NCBI RefSeq assembly: GCF_958450345.1
Contig: NC_088780.1
Coordinates: 64,875,533 to 64,939,532 of the forward strand
Length of the DNA: 64,000 nucleotides
From: Calliphora vicina
Taxonomy: Eukaryota; Arthropoda; Insecta; Diptera; Calliphoridae
Direction of reading: 5' to 3'
The notes under the pieces are model-generated. The model made no database searches. It was given only the letters and a program-made list of their open reading frames with translations, and had not been told where the DNA came from. Positions 35,265-46,534 of this stretch are shown one piece after another (the stretch's first letter is position 1; every line of letters begins with the position of its first letter). Made by a program: the position numbers and the translations under genes.

Positions 35265-35449
35265 GTTATGATAACGGTTACGATGATTATAATGCACCAC
35301 CACATCCAGTACCTAATTTGGTTTCAGCAGCACCGCCCCAGCAAACAAAAGAAATTGGATTAAAAGACATTACAGATATTGCTCTGACTACGTTAGCGTT
35401 TCTATCGTTTGGAATGTTCATACTACAAGTGCTAATGTGCATAACTATG
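35265..35449 (+). CDS. Host gene, exon A (hydrophobic segment)
   Basis: Preceded by an acceptor (ttctaaatag) and followed by donor ATG|GTAAAC. The exon reads 61 codons, entering with two bases of a split codon and leaving in phase 0. Sequence parts: a Tyr/Asp start (YDNGYDDYNAPPHPVP), then 'KDITDIALTTLAFLSFGMF', a hydrophobic segment of about 20 residues that could be a membrane span, ending CITM. The next intron is 58 bp, a normal fly size. I recall similar uncharacterised insect proteins but cannot name the gene. The upstream exon would lie beyond FB2 and was not found. Confidence 0.6.
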
Positions 35450-35507
35450 GTAAACTTGAATTAAATAAATATAAATTAATAATGAAATTACAATCCATTT
35501 TACAAAG

Positions 35508-35648
35508 AGCAAAGATGACACAAGTAATGTGGTAATGCTTCCAATGGAAGGAACTGATAATGGCGATATACCAGGTGATGACAACACCGAAGAAATAAGA
35601 AGGAAACGTCGTTCAATTCCATCAACACAGTTGCAGAACATGGAAGTG
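35508..35648 (+). CDS. Host gene, exon B (acidic linker and RRKRR site)
   Basis: 47 codons in phase 0 to phase 0, between acceptor 'ccattttacaaag' and donor GTG|GTAATA. It reads 'SKDDTSNVVMLPMEGTDNGD', an acidic stretch, then 'EEIRRKRRSIPSTQLQNMEV'. RRKRRS looks like a furin-type basic cleavage site, which would fit a secreted or membrane protein (inference). The acceptor lacks the usual C/T before AG, which lowers confidence. The following intron would run 17 kb to exon C. Confidence 0.55.
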
Positions 35649-36279
35649 GTAATATACATACAATGCACTGCAACACTGCAGTGTTGGAAAAAATAATAGG
35701 AATAATAATATCCTTTTCAAAACGAATTTTTCGTTTCAGTACAAAACATTTAATTTCATAAAACAGAACTAAATATTCCCAAGCGCTTGAAATCAAACGT
35801 TCAGAATATTTATTCTATCAATACATTTTTTATGGATTTTTAAATTTACATTATTTATATTTTCGACTTTGATGGCACCTCTTATTATTTAGTTACATAG
35901 GCTGGGATTAGACCATGATTTTTACAACATCGTTTTTTCTTAATTCTCTTTTGAATTTGCTTCCAAAATCATGTTGCGTTTATACGATGAATGTCTTTTT
36001 TTGCAGACAGAGTTGATTTTTATTGTTTAATCGGTTATTCTTCTTTATTAAACTTCAAAATCAGGAAAAGAATGAAACGGAACAAGAGGAAAATAAATTA
36101 GTATAAAGAGAAATCTGAAAAAAGGCACGAAAAACACAAACCGGGTCTATTTGTTTACCCCCCAAGCTTCTCTACACCGCTCGCCCACAAACAAAAAGAG
36201 ACGTCGAAAAAGCAACGTTTGTAAAAATCATATAAGCGCAGTGATATACTGTTTTGGTTTATTAAGAATATGTACGTAT
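35649..36279. other. Start of the large intron, nothing recognised
   Basis: AT-rich with a short GC-richer patch near 36150-36210. No exon or full repeat was recognised. Confidence 0.4.
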
Positions 36280-37059
36280 TAGGGTATTCAATTAATCAGA
36301 TTTCTGGTTAATCGAGCAAATAATTAATCGGGGTTTAGATTTAAACGGTTAATAATCGGTTAATTTTAAGTTATTCGATTAACCGAATAATTTTTATTTT
36401 AAATTGAAAAGAAAAACACGAATTTTGTGTGCTTATATAAGTATTTTGTTAATAAAAATAACATAAACATGAAAAACAAACAAAACATAACAATTCAACA
36501 AAACAATAAATAAATATACATGTGAGTCTTTTTAGCATTTTAGGGAGATCTTCTGAAATAATCTAATTTTAAACTATTTTTTTAGTTTTAATAAAACTTG
36601 ACTTGATAGAACTCTCTCACAGATTGTAGATGTTGGAGAAATCGAAAGTAAATCATGGTAAAAAATATCCAATTTCTCAGTTATTTTTTTAGTTTTTTCT
36701 AAGCATATAAAATCCTCCATCATACCATTGGAGTTCTTTTTGGATTTTTTAGGATTTGAATACTTTAATCGTTTTGTTAAGTTCTGATAAAAGACTTGTT
36801 TAAGTAATGTCTTCAGTTTCATCTATTACCTTGTCGTCCCCCGACTCATTAGGACAAAGGTCATCATAGAATATTCTAGAAAAAAGGTCATTTCTAAATT
36901 CCTTTGCTTTGGTTTTCGCACTATACGAGTTGAGAAATAAAATTTGTGTGTTTAAAACTATATTTCTATATAAAGTGCAAAAAAAGGAAATTTCGGTTAA
37001 TCGACACAAATTAATTGGTTTATTTGTTATATGAAAATCGTCAATTTTAAATTATTCGA
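36280..37059 (-). mobile_element. hAT3 relic with transposase C-terminus
   Basis: Begins TAGGGTATTCAATTAATC, a hAT-like terminus with 'ggttaatcg' subterminal repeats. The right end is eroded. The minus-strand frames 36574-36822 and 36800-37009 encode the end of a hAT transposase. Confidence 0.6.
36574..37009 (-). pseudogene. hAT transposase C-terminal pseudogene
   Basis: Two overlapping minus-strand frames. The upstream one includes 'FLNSYSAKTKAKEFRNDLFS' and an acidic tail. The downstream one ends 'YHDLLSISPTSTICERVLSS', the hATC dimerisation motif with E-R-V. Only about 130 residues of a 600-residue family remain. Confidence 0.65.
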
Positions 37060-38441
37060 ATAGTCCGACGACAAACGTAGAAAAGCGTTTTCACTTCTTG
37101 TAATTTGTGAAAATTTAACTTAAATACTAAAACCTAAATTAAATACTATTTAATTTATTTGGACGAAAACTGATATAAAAACGATATTTTCAAACTGGGT
37201 ACCCCATTAAAAATTTTGCTGGAAAAGCAAGTATTTTATCAGATAATTCCATGAAATTTGGAGCATACTTTTTCATTGACCCAAGGTCGACGTATATTGA
37301 ATTTGAATAGAATCGGTCCATTATTTCTCCTAACCTACATTCAAATGTCATCCCGAAATAGGACTTTATCGGTCAGAAATGTCGAATTTATATATGTATC
37401 CACACAAATAAGTTTTATATAAAAAGAAATCACATTTAAAAATTTTGTGTGGATCGTTCAATAAGTAGTCAATATACCAAATAAGGTCCAGTTCTGAAAA
37501 TCACTTTAACAAGCTTAAATGTTTTCAAAATGCTATTATCCAAATAAAATTCTATACAAAAAAATTTCATTTATACACAAATAATTAGTCGTAGCTCCAA
37601 TATAAGGCCAACTTCCGAAATTACTTCAACAACAGTGGTTTATTACCTTTAAATAACCCTTATTATTCTCGCTGTTAATATTTATATACACTGCGCCATA
37701 TTCTAGAAGTCTCATGAATAATCTAACGGAAATACTAGAATATTAAATTTCCACATGCTTCACAGTTAATGTGAAATAACCATAAAATGAAGTTTCTACT
37801 GATGGAAATTTTTATAAACATTATAAATGTTACAAGCAGCAATACCGTTTAATTCAAATTGATAATACAATTTCGTAACAATATATTGAAAATATTGGTA
37901 TACAAATAAACTTCAACACTAAAAAGTTTCATTTATACACAAATCGTGCCACCTAATTTTATGAGAAGAAGGAGAAGAAAATTTTACATGCTGTTTTGTT
38001 GTTGGGCAAGAGACTTGCGTAACTAAATTGCCTAGTGTGAAAGGGGTCTAAGCTTACAATCTTTCTGTTAATTTTTATTGTGATGCAGCATATATTCTTA
38101 ATTGTAATATCTATTGCAAAAATTATCTGATTGTAATGAAACTTGGTATGTTTATTTGTATTTACTGAATAATTTTGTGGGTTGAATAAGATTTTCCGTT
38201 CGCCATTATGTCCGTCTCTATTTATTTGTCTGCCCGTCTGTCCATGTAAATTTGTTAATCAGGGTACCGATCGCAATTTTAAACATGTTCCAATGATATT
38301 TGGTCCACATGACTTTTGGACCCAAGGACAAACTCTATTAATTAATCATAGCCTCCGTACAAATGTCATTCCGATCACAGTGGGGAATTGAAATCGGGAT
38401 GACATTTGTATATCTGTAACTTCTAACCCAAAATAGATGTA
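37060..38441. repeat. Degenerate mini-me-type and dispersed repeats
   Basis: About 37255-37650 and 38090-38420 carry 'gtccgtctctatttatttgt', 'gtctgtccatgtaaatttgt', 'tcggtccattatttctccta' and 'agtagtcaatataccaaata', typical of the fly repeats elsewhere in the window. The rest is AT-rich with no gene seen. Confidence 0.5.
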
Positions 38442-38468
38442 CTGTGAGCGTCAGAAGAAACTGTACAC

Positions 38469-38805
38469 TAGACATGCCCTTAAAAAATAGATTTGTTTTG
38501 GATGGGTCTTATTTTGTTCATTAGCAGCTAAAACTAACTACTGCAAAATTTAAGTGCAATCGGATAACTGAACACGTGCCGGAAATCGATTGAAAGTTGT
38601 AAAATTGGGTAAATAATGGTACTTTTTCCGATTACTTAAAAATATTCCATAGAATACTGTTTTTTAAACATTTGCAATAAACCTAAGCTTCTAGAGAAAA
38701 TTATCTTTCTAACAAGGTATAAAACAATAATTTCTTATAGTTTTAGCTACTAACGAACAAAATAAGATCCCTCCAAAGCAAATCTATTTTTTAAGGGCAT
38801 GTCTA
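38469..38805. mobile_element. hAT-type MITE, 337 bp, in the left end of W
   Basis: Ends TAGACATGCCCTTAAAAAAT and its complement, with exact duplication ctgtacac (38461-38468 and 38806-38813). Confidence 0.85.
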
Positions 38806-39099
38806 CTGTACACCTTAATGTATTATATTTACAACTTTATTTTCCTAATATATTTTATAATTTGATTAAACATTTTATATTTTTTATTTAATATATTTTA
38901 TTCTTTCCCATTTTCTTATAAAAGAATAACGAAATTCTAACAACAACAAAAAATATACAACAAAAACAAAATAAATCTTCATATTTATAGCGTCAACGTT
39001 GCACATAGGTCTGGCGAACCACTTTTTTTGGCCAAAACTAAAATCTTCACTTACATATATACATGAATTCAAACAAAAGATACAATTAATAACAAAAAA

Positions 39100-40600
39100 A
39101 CATAAATTTTATTAAATTTTTAATAATTTAATTTTTTTCTTGTTTTTGACTTCCACTCTGCTAAACTCTGAGTAAATCATAATTTTTGAAGCAAAAGTTT
39201 CCTGAAACAAAAATTGATTTCTTCAAAATAAGCAAAAACTAGCAGAAAGTTATTGATGATGCGTAAGCACAAAATATCACTGTAATTTTGTGCGTTTTTG
39301 GTTCGTTGAAATCGGTTGAAATTATGTAAGTTATATACTATTTTTTTTTATAAAAAGTTAAAATCACTAATTTTTAGGTTATGAAAGTTTTTTATGTAAT
39401 TTCTTATTACCATAATTTTTATTGAATATTTAAGTATTAAACATTTAAATACTTACCATCGTCATTAATATCCATAACTAACTGATTTAAAAAGTTTTTT
39501 ATTTTCGTGTTATTACACCACGTGTTTCAGTTTACCACTGCAATTGAAACATTGAACTTTCTCACTTCATAGAATAACGGTTAATTGAAGTTTGCAAAAA
39601 CAAATTATTTTTTTTGTTTATCTGAAGTGTTTGCTACAATATTCCAACAACAAATATAGGAAAAAAAGTTTTGAGTGTTGGCCAAAAAAATGGGTCTTGG
39701 AGATCGTTGGCCATTTAAGTATCATTTAAAAAAGCACTGAGAAACTCATTTTCGTATTTAAATAGAACTTAAATATAATTTATATTTAAATACGAAGTCA
39801 AAAAATGGCCCTAAGTCTCTAAAAATTATTTTATTTTTGATTTTCCATGGAAAAAAAATGTAGCCCCACTTTCCCCCAAGCTGTTTTTTTAATAAAATGA
39901 AAGTTCGGAACAGGATGAAAACTTAACATTTTTTGTCGAATAATAAACGAAATATCAAAAAAATTCTTATCTATTTATGGGTTTCGTGGGCGGTGGGAGT
40001 GACCGATTTTTTGTTAAGAATTAGTGTGCTGAATTCCCAATAATTGATAAATTCACTAAAATTATTGTTGAGGGATAAGCTAGTTCTTATGCGCATTTCA
40101 CTGGTTGCTTATGCCAGATCATCAGGAAACCTTTTCCCAAAAGGCTTTAGAAAAACTAAAGAATATTATACAAATAAAACACTAGAGTGAATGAGAATTA
40201 CATACACTCAAGCTTTATTTGTAAAAATATCAAAGCTTGAACAAAACACCAACAATAAACAGTGAGTTTATCTTTTTTTACATTCCCTACTACAATTGGT
40301 TGGTTTCTTTTCATCTCAAACTGTAGCTATAAAGAAAATACAAAACAAAAATAAAACAACTTGCTTTATTGTTTTCGCAAGAAAATCAAAATAAAGAGAG
40401 TTGCCAGTTTTTAGTCATGATGCACGGGCACCTGCTGCAAATTTATCAAAAAGTTATACGGGAATACCAAATAAATTTTTGTGTTAAGAATTAGTGTGCT
40501 GAATTCCCAATAATTGATAAATTCACTGAAATTTATTGTTGACTTTTATTTGGATTGTATGGGCAGTGGGCCTTGGGCGTGGTCGATTTTGAAAAAAAAT
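39100..40600. repeat. Repeat-derived DNA inside W
   Basis: About 39690-39800 matches the complement of hAT1 interior (7690-7760). About 40015-40300 matches the interior of family B (10253-10580; 60895-61290). A segment starting 'taagaattagtgtgctgaat' occurs twice (about 40014 and 40487). No gene is seen. Confidence 0.5.
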
Positions 40601-40689
40601 ATTGTTTTCTTAATTTGGTCCATATAATTCTCGGTGACAAATTTCAGCGCTCTACGGCCACTCCTTATAATTTTTGCAAAAAAATTTAT

Positions 40690-41260
40690 AAATCCCTCTG
40701 TGCACCGCCGTGATTCACTGTGGACATTTCATTTTGCTGGGCAAATTAAGAGGAAAACCGTATACATCGGTAATCAGTCAACATCGACGTCTAGAGTTTG
40801 CTAAAAAGTAGGAAAATTAAACTAATATATTCTGAAACAAAGTGCTATTTAGCAACGAGAGAAAATTTTAAATTTTTGGTAAAAAAAAACAGTTAAAATT
40901 TGGAGAAAAAAAAACTCTGAATTTGTAATGTAAAATGTAATGACCACAGTAAAGTATGGTGGTGGTTAGGTTGTGGTGTGGGATTGTATGGCAGCCAATG
41001 GTTTCTACACCATATGGTTTTCAAAGAAAACCACCATACTCCCAAACAATTGGATCATCTTCCTCTGTCACCCCATCGAACATTTGTGGGAGCATCTGGA
41101 CCGGCAAATAAGAAAAAGGTGAAATTACCAGCAAGAATTCTATTAAATCGGTGATAATGGAGGAATGGCAAAACATTTCCCCCGAAGTAACTAAAAATCT
41201 TGTGGAATCGATGCCCAGAAGTCAAATCAAATGGCAATCAAACTACATAAATCCGAATTT
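40690..41260 (+). pseudogene. Tc1 transposase relic in W
   Basis: In shifting frames one reads 'KPYISVINQHRRLEFAKK', then 'VKYGGG' near 40950 and 'IEHLWEHLDRQIRK' in the form cccatcgaacatttgtggga (41070-41090). These are the catalytic-core landmarks of Tc1 transposases. Many stops. Confidence 0.7.
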
Positions 41261-41325
41261 TTTTTAAATAACATTGTTATTTTAAAACAGAGGTAATGTA
41301 CAATTACTTTTGACACTATAAATAT

Positions 41326-41922
41326 TGTTACGAAATTGTACTTGAATTCAAATATAACGATTTTAACGGCTGATTTAAAAGTAGCATAATGCTTTCAAGT
41401 AACAGTGCAGTAAAACTGTAACATATCTGTGGGCATTGTTAAATAAAAGCTTTCAGTTGATTTGATTGTAAGTTGGCAACGCTGTATTCGAGTTCGAATA
41501 ATCAGTTAAAGAACATTGTAGAAAGTACACCACAGATGGCGTATGATCTAGAATATTCGAACTTTGACAGTTAAAGAGCTTTCTAGATGGTAATGCAGTG
41601 TTATAAATAGTGGCAGAGGTTGCAGTCGTTAGTGAGTTTATCAGAGACGCTTTTCGAATAAACATCATCTGAGTGCCTTAAAGTGTGTTGTGTTTTCCAA
41701 GTAAATTCGTGTACATTATAAATTGTGTCTGTAATTCTGAGAATTGATAAACCTGTATAAAAAACATTGAGTGGCTATTTAATTCTGTGATTGTTGTACA
41801 TTTTTAATAAATAAAGAGTTGTTACAATTTTTAAACTACTAAACGGCTTTTATTTGCAATCAAAAGTATCCGGTTTATTTAAAGGAAATAAACCAGCGTT
41901 TTGAAAAGGTTAAAACGTAACA
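41326..41922 (+). repeat. 5' LTR of copy 2
   Basis: TGTTACG...CGTAACA. Contains TATAAATAG at 41602-41610 and AATAAA signals (for example near 41656 and 41806), so it has the parts of a pol II promoter and terminator. Differs from the 3' LTR only at 'gtgcag/gtgctg' and 'tacacc/ttctcc'. Confidence 0.95.
41602..41645 (+). promoter_or_regulatory. Putative LTR promoter (TATA box)
   Basis: TATAAATAG followed about 25-30 bp later by 'cgttagtgag', a possible start region. The same arrangement is in the 3' LTR (46811-46820). Inferred only from sequence. Confidence 0.5.
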
Positions 41923-41924
41923 AT

Positions 41925-41941
41925 TGGTGTCAGAAGTGGGA
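41925..41941 (+). other. Primer-binding site, copy 2
   Basis: TGGTGTCAGAAGTGGGA begins two bases after the LTR end. The complement ends in ACTTCTGACACCA, compatible with the 3' end of a tRNA-Leu (from memory). The same site is at 30076-30092 in copy 1. Confidence 0.65.
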
Positions 41942-41957
41942 TTGCAAATTAATAAGC

Positions 41958-43325
41958 ATGAAGTTTGAAGAGCTAAAAGTTGAACAACTCAAGAAAGAAC
42001 TGAGTAAGTTGGAGTTACCAACAGCAGGTAATAAGGCGGAATTGCAGAAGAGGCTCATAGATGAATTTAAGCGCCGTGATATTGACATCGGTGCTTACGA
42101 ATTAGAGTATAAGGAAGAAATGGAAGTTTCTACACGTTCAACAACAAGCAGCTTGGATTTAAGCACAATGTTCGCGGCTATGATCGAAAAAATGGAAACA
42201 GCCAACGAGAAACTTCTGTCTGAAGTTAAAGAAGTTCAAGAAACTTCTAAAGTAAACAACGAGAAACTTCTTGCCGACAATGAGAAACTTCGTGCTGAGG
42301 TTAAAGCTGAAGTCAAAGAAACTATCAAACACTTAGCTGAAATGGAAGCGAAACTTCAAGAATCCTCTAGAGCTACAGATGAAAAAATTCAGGAAATGTC
42401 TGAGGTTATTAACAGGAGAGTGGATGTCGTTGACAAAAAGGTGTCCGAATTAGAGAGCGGCCTAGAAAAACAATACCAAGATGTTGATAATAAATTTCTC
42501 GATCTGGAAATGAAAATTAATAATCTTCAATGCCAAGATGGACCGGTGCGAATTATTTCAGAAACATCGAGTAGAATAAAGGCTCCTAGTTTTGATGGCA
42601 GCACACCATTTAATGTTTTCAAGTTCCAGTTTGATACAGTTGCCAAGAGAAATGCATGGAGTAATGAAGAAAGAGCTATAGAATTGATTTTGGCCTTGAA
42701 AGGGAACGCAGCAATAGTTCTTGAAAGCGTACCAGTAAGTAACAGAAAGAGCTATGATGACATAATGGATGCTCTACAACGTAAGTATGGTGGAGAACAC
42801 ATGCAAGAAATATACCGAATGGAATTGCGTGGTAGAGTACAAAAACCTAATGAGACGCTACAAGACTTTGCGGCAGAAATCGAACGTTTGATGCAGCTTA
42901 CATATCCAGACGAAAACCATCCGTTATTGGACCATTTCAAGATTGAGGCATTTGTGAATGGGCTTCGTGACCCTGATGTAAAACATGCGGTTTATGCCAC
43001 ACGGAAGTCAACATTTGCGGAAACCGTTTCATTCGCGTTGGCACAAGAAACAGGAAAATTAATGTCTAAGCCGCAAATATGCAAGGTACGGAATATTGAG
43101 CTTATAGCTGAAAATGAGAGAAATATAGTCAGTGAAATAAAAGAGGCAGTTTTAGAGGCTTTAAATGAGAAGCAAGGTAAAGCTAAAATCAAGTGCTATA
43201 ACTGCGGAAAAACTGGTCATATTCAGCGAAACTGCAAAGCATCGAGAAAACGAGCCAGATCTGTTTCACCAAGAAACGAGCAGCAGGCGAATCGTAGTTC
43301 ATCACAAGAGTCACCTTTAAACTAA
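41958..43325 (+). CDS. gag: Gag polyprotein, copy 2
   Basis: 455 codons. I chose the ATG at 41958 because the upstream open frame lies in the LTR and primer site, and because the SAP-like domain starts just after it. Residues 1-45: SAP-like helix-extended-helix (LKVEQLKKELSKLELPTAG, NKAELQKRLIDEF). Residues about 60-200: Glu/Lys-rich coiled coil with repeats of 'NEKLLADNEKLRAEVK' type. Residues about 215-375: capsid-like region (ELRGRVQKPNETLQDFAAEI). Residues about 410-430: zinc knuckle CYNCGKTGHIQRNC. Gag packages the element RNA. A SAP-like module at the start of Gag is not the norm and may bind nucleic acid or chromatin (inference). Confidence 0.9.
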   Translation: MKFEELKVEQLKKELSKLELPTAGNKAELQKRLIDEFKRRDIDIGAYELEYKEEMEVSTRSTTSSLDLSTMFAAMIEKMETANEKLLSEVKEVQETSKVNNEKLLADNEKLRAEVKAEVKETIKHLAEMEAKLQESSRATDEKIQEMSEVINRRVDVVDKKVSELESGLEKQYQDVDNKFLDLEMKINNLQCQDGPVRIISETSSRIKAPSFDGSTPFNVFKFQFDTVAKRNAWSNEERAIELILALKGNAAIVLESVPVSNRKSYDDIMDALQRKYGGEHMQEIYRMELRGRVQKPNETLQDFAAEIERLMQLTYPDENHPLLDHFKIEAFVNGLRDPDVKHAVYATRKSTFAETVSFALAQETGKLMSKPQICKVRNIELIAENERNIVSEIKEAVLEALNEKQGKAKIKCYNCGKTGHIQRNCKASRKRARSVSPRNEQQANRSSSQESPLN

Positions 43326-43358
43326 AACGAGCTAGCGCTATGGGGCAAGAACTAGCTC
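43316..43358 (+). promoter_or_regulatory. -1 ribosomal frameshift signal between gag and pol
   Basis: The heptamer T TTA AAC (43316-43322) is in the gag zero frame, directly before the gag stop TAA (43323-43325). Six bases further on, GAGCTAG (43329-43335) pairs perfectly with CTAGCTC (43352-43358), giving a 7-bp stem. Slipping back one base opens the pol frame without a stop up to the protease. This is the classical slippery site, spacer and stem design. Copy 1 has lost this region. Confidence 0.8.
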
Positions 43359-45304
43359 CCACATCTGAGGGCCCCACAATCTCCATATCCGTAATTCAGC
43401 AGAAAAATAGCAACCTTACTGCTTGTGGGTACATAAACGGTCAGAAGCACGTTTTTACTATAGACACTGGGGCATCACAGTCTATCGTCAAGCCCGATTT
43501 AGTCAAAAACACAATTGAACCCTTACGTGGGGTAAGTCTGCGCACAGCTACTGGGGAGCCAGCCACTGTCTATGGTAAAGTAAATGTGAAAGTAACCATT
43601 GCCAATGTTAGCGTTAATCATGTATTTATTGTTGCCGATATTGTGGACGAAGTAATCATTGGTGCTGATTTCATGATTAGTCATGGCATTACTTTGGATA
43701 TGGGACAAAAGGTTATGATTTGGCGAAATGTGGAAATACCCCTTGACGTCGGATATGAAAATAGGACTCAAGTGAGAAGGCAAGTTACCGTCGATCATCA
43801 GAAACTGCCACCACAGTCAGAAACTTTAGTGTGGGCTCGTATGGAGGGAGATTGTGAGGACAACAGTTTGTGGGTGGTAGAACCAATGGAAATAAAATGT
43901 GATCTTATAACAGCAAAAGCCCTCGTTAAGCCCTGCAACAACAGAATAGTTCCGGTAAGAGTGCTTAACCTGTCTAGCTCTGAAAAAGTCGTTAAGCCAA
44001 ATTCCGAAATAGGTCGATGCACTTCAGCAGAGGCAGTAATCAATTGCGAGAAAAACCCGGAACCTGCCAATAAATCCACCAAGGAACACGAGCTATTAGC
44101 GGAATATGTGGGGAAATGTGTAGGAGGATTAGCGCCGCCTGATAGAAATAAGGCCAAACAGCTTCTGAAGAAACATACCTCGGTCTTCTCCTTAAAAAGT
44201 CAAAGCCAAGGTAGAACGGCAATTGTAAAGCATCAAATAAATACTGGCGAAGCGAGGCCCATAAAGCAGGCGCCCAGAAGCATTCCTCTAGCAAAACGAA
44301 GTGAGGTGAGGGAGTTGGTTAACGAAATGGAGCGGGATAGAGTAATCGAACCATCTTCAAGTCCTTGGAGCTCGCCTGTTGTGGTAGTTAAAAAGAAAGA
44401 CGGCAGCACTAGGTTTTGCGTCGATTATAGAAAGCTGAACGACGTTACCAAAAAAGACAGCTACCCGCTACCAAGAATTGACGACACCCTGGACACATTA
44501 GCTGGAACAAAATGGTTCTCCACATTGGACTTGCAAAGTGGTTATTGGCAGGTAGAGATTGCAGAAAAAGACAAAGAGAAAACTGCGTTTAGTGCTAGTG
44601 ATGGATTATGGCAGTTTAATGTGATGCCCTTTGGACTCTGCAATGCTCCAGCCACATTCGAGCGTTTAATGGAACATGTGTTGAAAGGACTTCACTGGAA
44701 GACATGCTTGGTGTACCTCGATGACATAATTGTCATGGGGAAGTCTTTCGATGAACACTTGAAAAACCTTGAAGAAGTCCTTAAACGAATAGCAGCGGCT
44801 GGACTAAAACTTAGCGTAAAGAAATGTGCATTGTTCCAGAAAGAAGTTAAGTATTTAGGGCATCGCGTAACAGCAGACGGCATATCAACAGATGAGGATA
44901 AAATACGTGCCGTAAAGGACGGGCCTCGTCCCAGAAATCTTCACGAATTGCGCAGTTTTCTAGGCCTTTGCACGTACTACCGACGATTTGTACCGAATTT
45001 TGCCAGTGTTGCCACAAGCCTACATGAGCTAACGCAGAAGTCGCGAGCGTTCCTGTGGAGTGAATCTCAAGAACAGGCATTCCTTCAGTTAAAGGAATTG
45101 TTGTGTACAGCACCAATTTTGGCATATCCCATCCCAGGGGCGAAGTTTGTGCTAGACAGCGATGCGAGTGGATACGGAATAGGCGGTGTGCTTTCGCAGG
45201 TGATCAACGGGGCGGAAAAGGTCATAGGCTACTACAGCCGAATACTTTCCAAGCCTGATAATAATATCGGCAAAAGAAGAAGGCAGAAGGCCAGCCCGCA
45301 ATGA
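43340..45304 (+). pseudogene. pol: Pol, copy 2: protease and RT, truncated RNase H
   Basis: The frame is open upstream of the first ATG (43340), consistent with expression by -1 frameshift. Protease: 'VFTIDTGASQSIV' (DTG active site). RT: 'FCVDYRKLNDVTKKDSYPLP', 'DLQSGYWQVEI', 'MPFGLCNAPATFERL', 'LVYLDDIIVMG' (catalytic YLDD), then the start of RNase H with 'FVLDSDASGYGIGG'. After 'GYYSRILSKPD' a deletion of about 370 bp, still present in copy 1 (about 32887-33262), removes the rest of RNase H and shifts the frame to a stop. Protease and RT look intact and the whole Pol is not. Confidence 0.9.
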
Positions 45305-45369
45305 AATATCGGCCGAAAGTCCTCTGATGAAATCATATTGGGCCCTATGGAATAGTCTACAATTGTTAA

Positions 45370-46523
45370 ATGGCTGCTTATACCGCATATGGGAAAGTGC
45401 TGACGGTAAAACTGACAAATCTAATTGTTGTACCATCCTCTAAAATAAACGAAATAATGAAAGAGTTTCATGACGGGACCAGTGGTGGTCATCTTGGTGT
45501 GACAAAAACCTTAGAGAAGCTAAAACAACGTTTTTATTGGGTGGGTTGTCAGCAAGCAGTAGCCAATTGGGTAGCCAATTGTCCACAATGCATAGCAGCG
45601 AAGGGCCCAGTAAGAAGAAGTCGTGGACAACTTCAGCAGTATAACTCAGGTGCGCCATTCGAGCGGATTGCAATGGATGTAGCCCTTTCCCTGTCAGTGA
45701 TGCTGGAAACCGTTATGTTTTAGTGGTTATGGATTATTTCAGCAAATGGCCAGAGGTATATGCAATACCCAATCAGGAAGCTAAAACGGTTATAAGCGTA
45801 TTTGTGAACAACTGGGTGTGTCGCTATGGTGTTCCACTGGAGTTGCACTCGGATCAGGGTAGAAATTTTGAATCCGCCGTATTCAAGGAAATGTGCGATT
45901 TATACGGAATAAGAAAAACCAGGACAACGACACTGCATCCTCAATCTGATGGCATGGTCGAAAGATTCAATCGCACCCTGGAGGAATATTTAAGAAAAGT
46001 GGTCAGTGCACACCAGAAGGACTGGGATGAACACATACCAAAATTTCTATTGGCATACAGGTCAGCTGTTCATGACTCAACCTCTCGAACACCTGCAAAA
46101 ATTGTCTTCGGGACAGAACTTAAGTTACCTGGTGATTTAGAATTCGGTATTAAGCCCTCAACAAATAATGAAAACACTTCCCAAGAGCAAGATGACCTTA
46201 ACGAACTTCACGAATTCGTACGCAGACGAATAAAAATGACCAGCGACAAAATGAAAGCCAGATACGATCGAGCAGCGAATTCTGAGGGATTTAATGAAGG
46301 CCAACTTGTACTGCTGTATAACCCACAACGCAAGAAAGGACTGTCTCCCAAACTACAAACCCATTGGGATGGACCATACAAGGTGATTAAGAAATTAAAC
46401 GACGTGGTGTACAGAATACAGAAAGAAAAGAGCCCGAGATCTAAAATGAAGGTCGTACATCTAGAACGACTAGCTGCCTATGGGAGAAGTGAATCTATGC
46501 CTATTCTGGACGAACAGGCTTAA
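45370..46523 (+). pseudogene. Integrase, copy 2 (frameshifted)
   Basis: The N-terminal zinc-binding domain (45370-45723) shows 'FHDGTSGGHLGVTKTLEKL' and 'CPQC' (HHCC). A 4-bp loss in the 'gatgtagccctttccc' region near 45680 shifts the frame before the first catalytic Asp region is complete. The core continues at 45723-46523 with 'HSDQGRNFES', 'GMVERFNRTLEEYL' and the GPY/F-like 'WDGPYKVIKKLNDVV'. Integrase inserts the cDNA into the host chromosome. This copy would not make a continuous enzyme. Confidence 0.88.
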
Positions 46524-46534
46524 GCGGGGGGCAG
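46522..46534 (+). other. Polypurine tract, copy 2
   Basis: 'aagcggggggcag' immediately before the 3' LTR and right after the pol stop. It primes plus-strand DNA synthesis. The same tract is at 34459-34471 in copy 1. Confidence 0.75.

Noticed and set aside
35897..36260. Possible MITE with ends near 'ccatgatttttacaac' and 'gtttgtaaaaatcatat'
   Set aside because: Only about 14 bp match, with unequal flanks and no duplication, so it could be chance.
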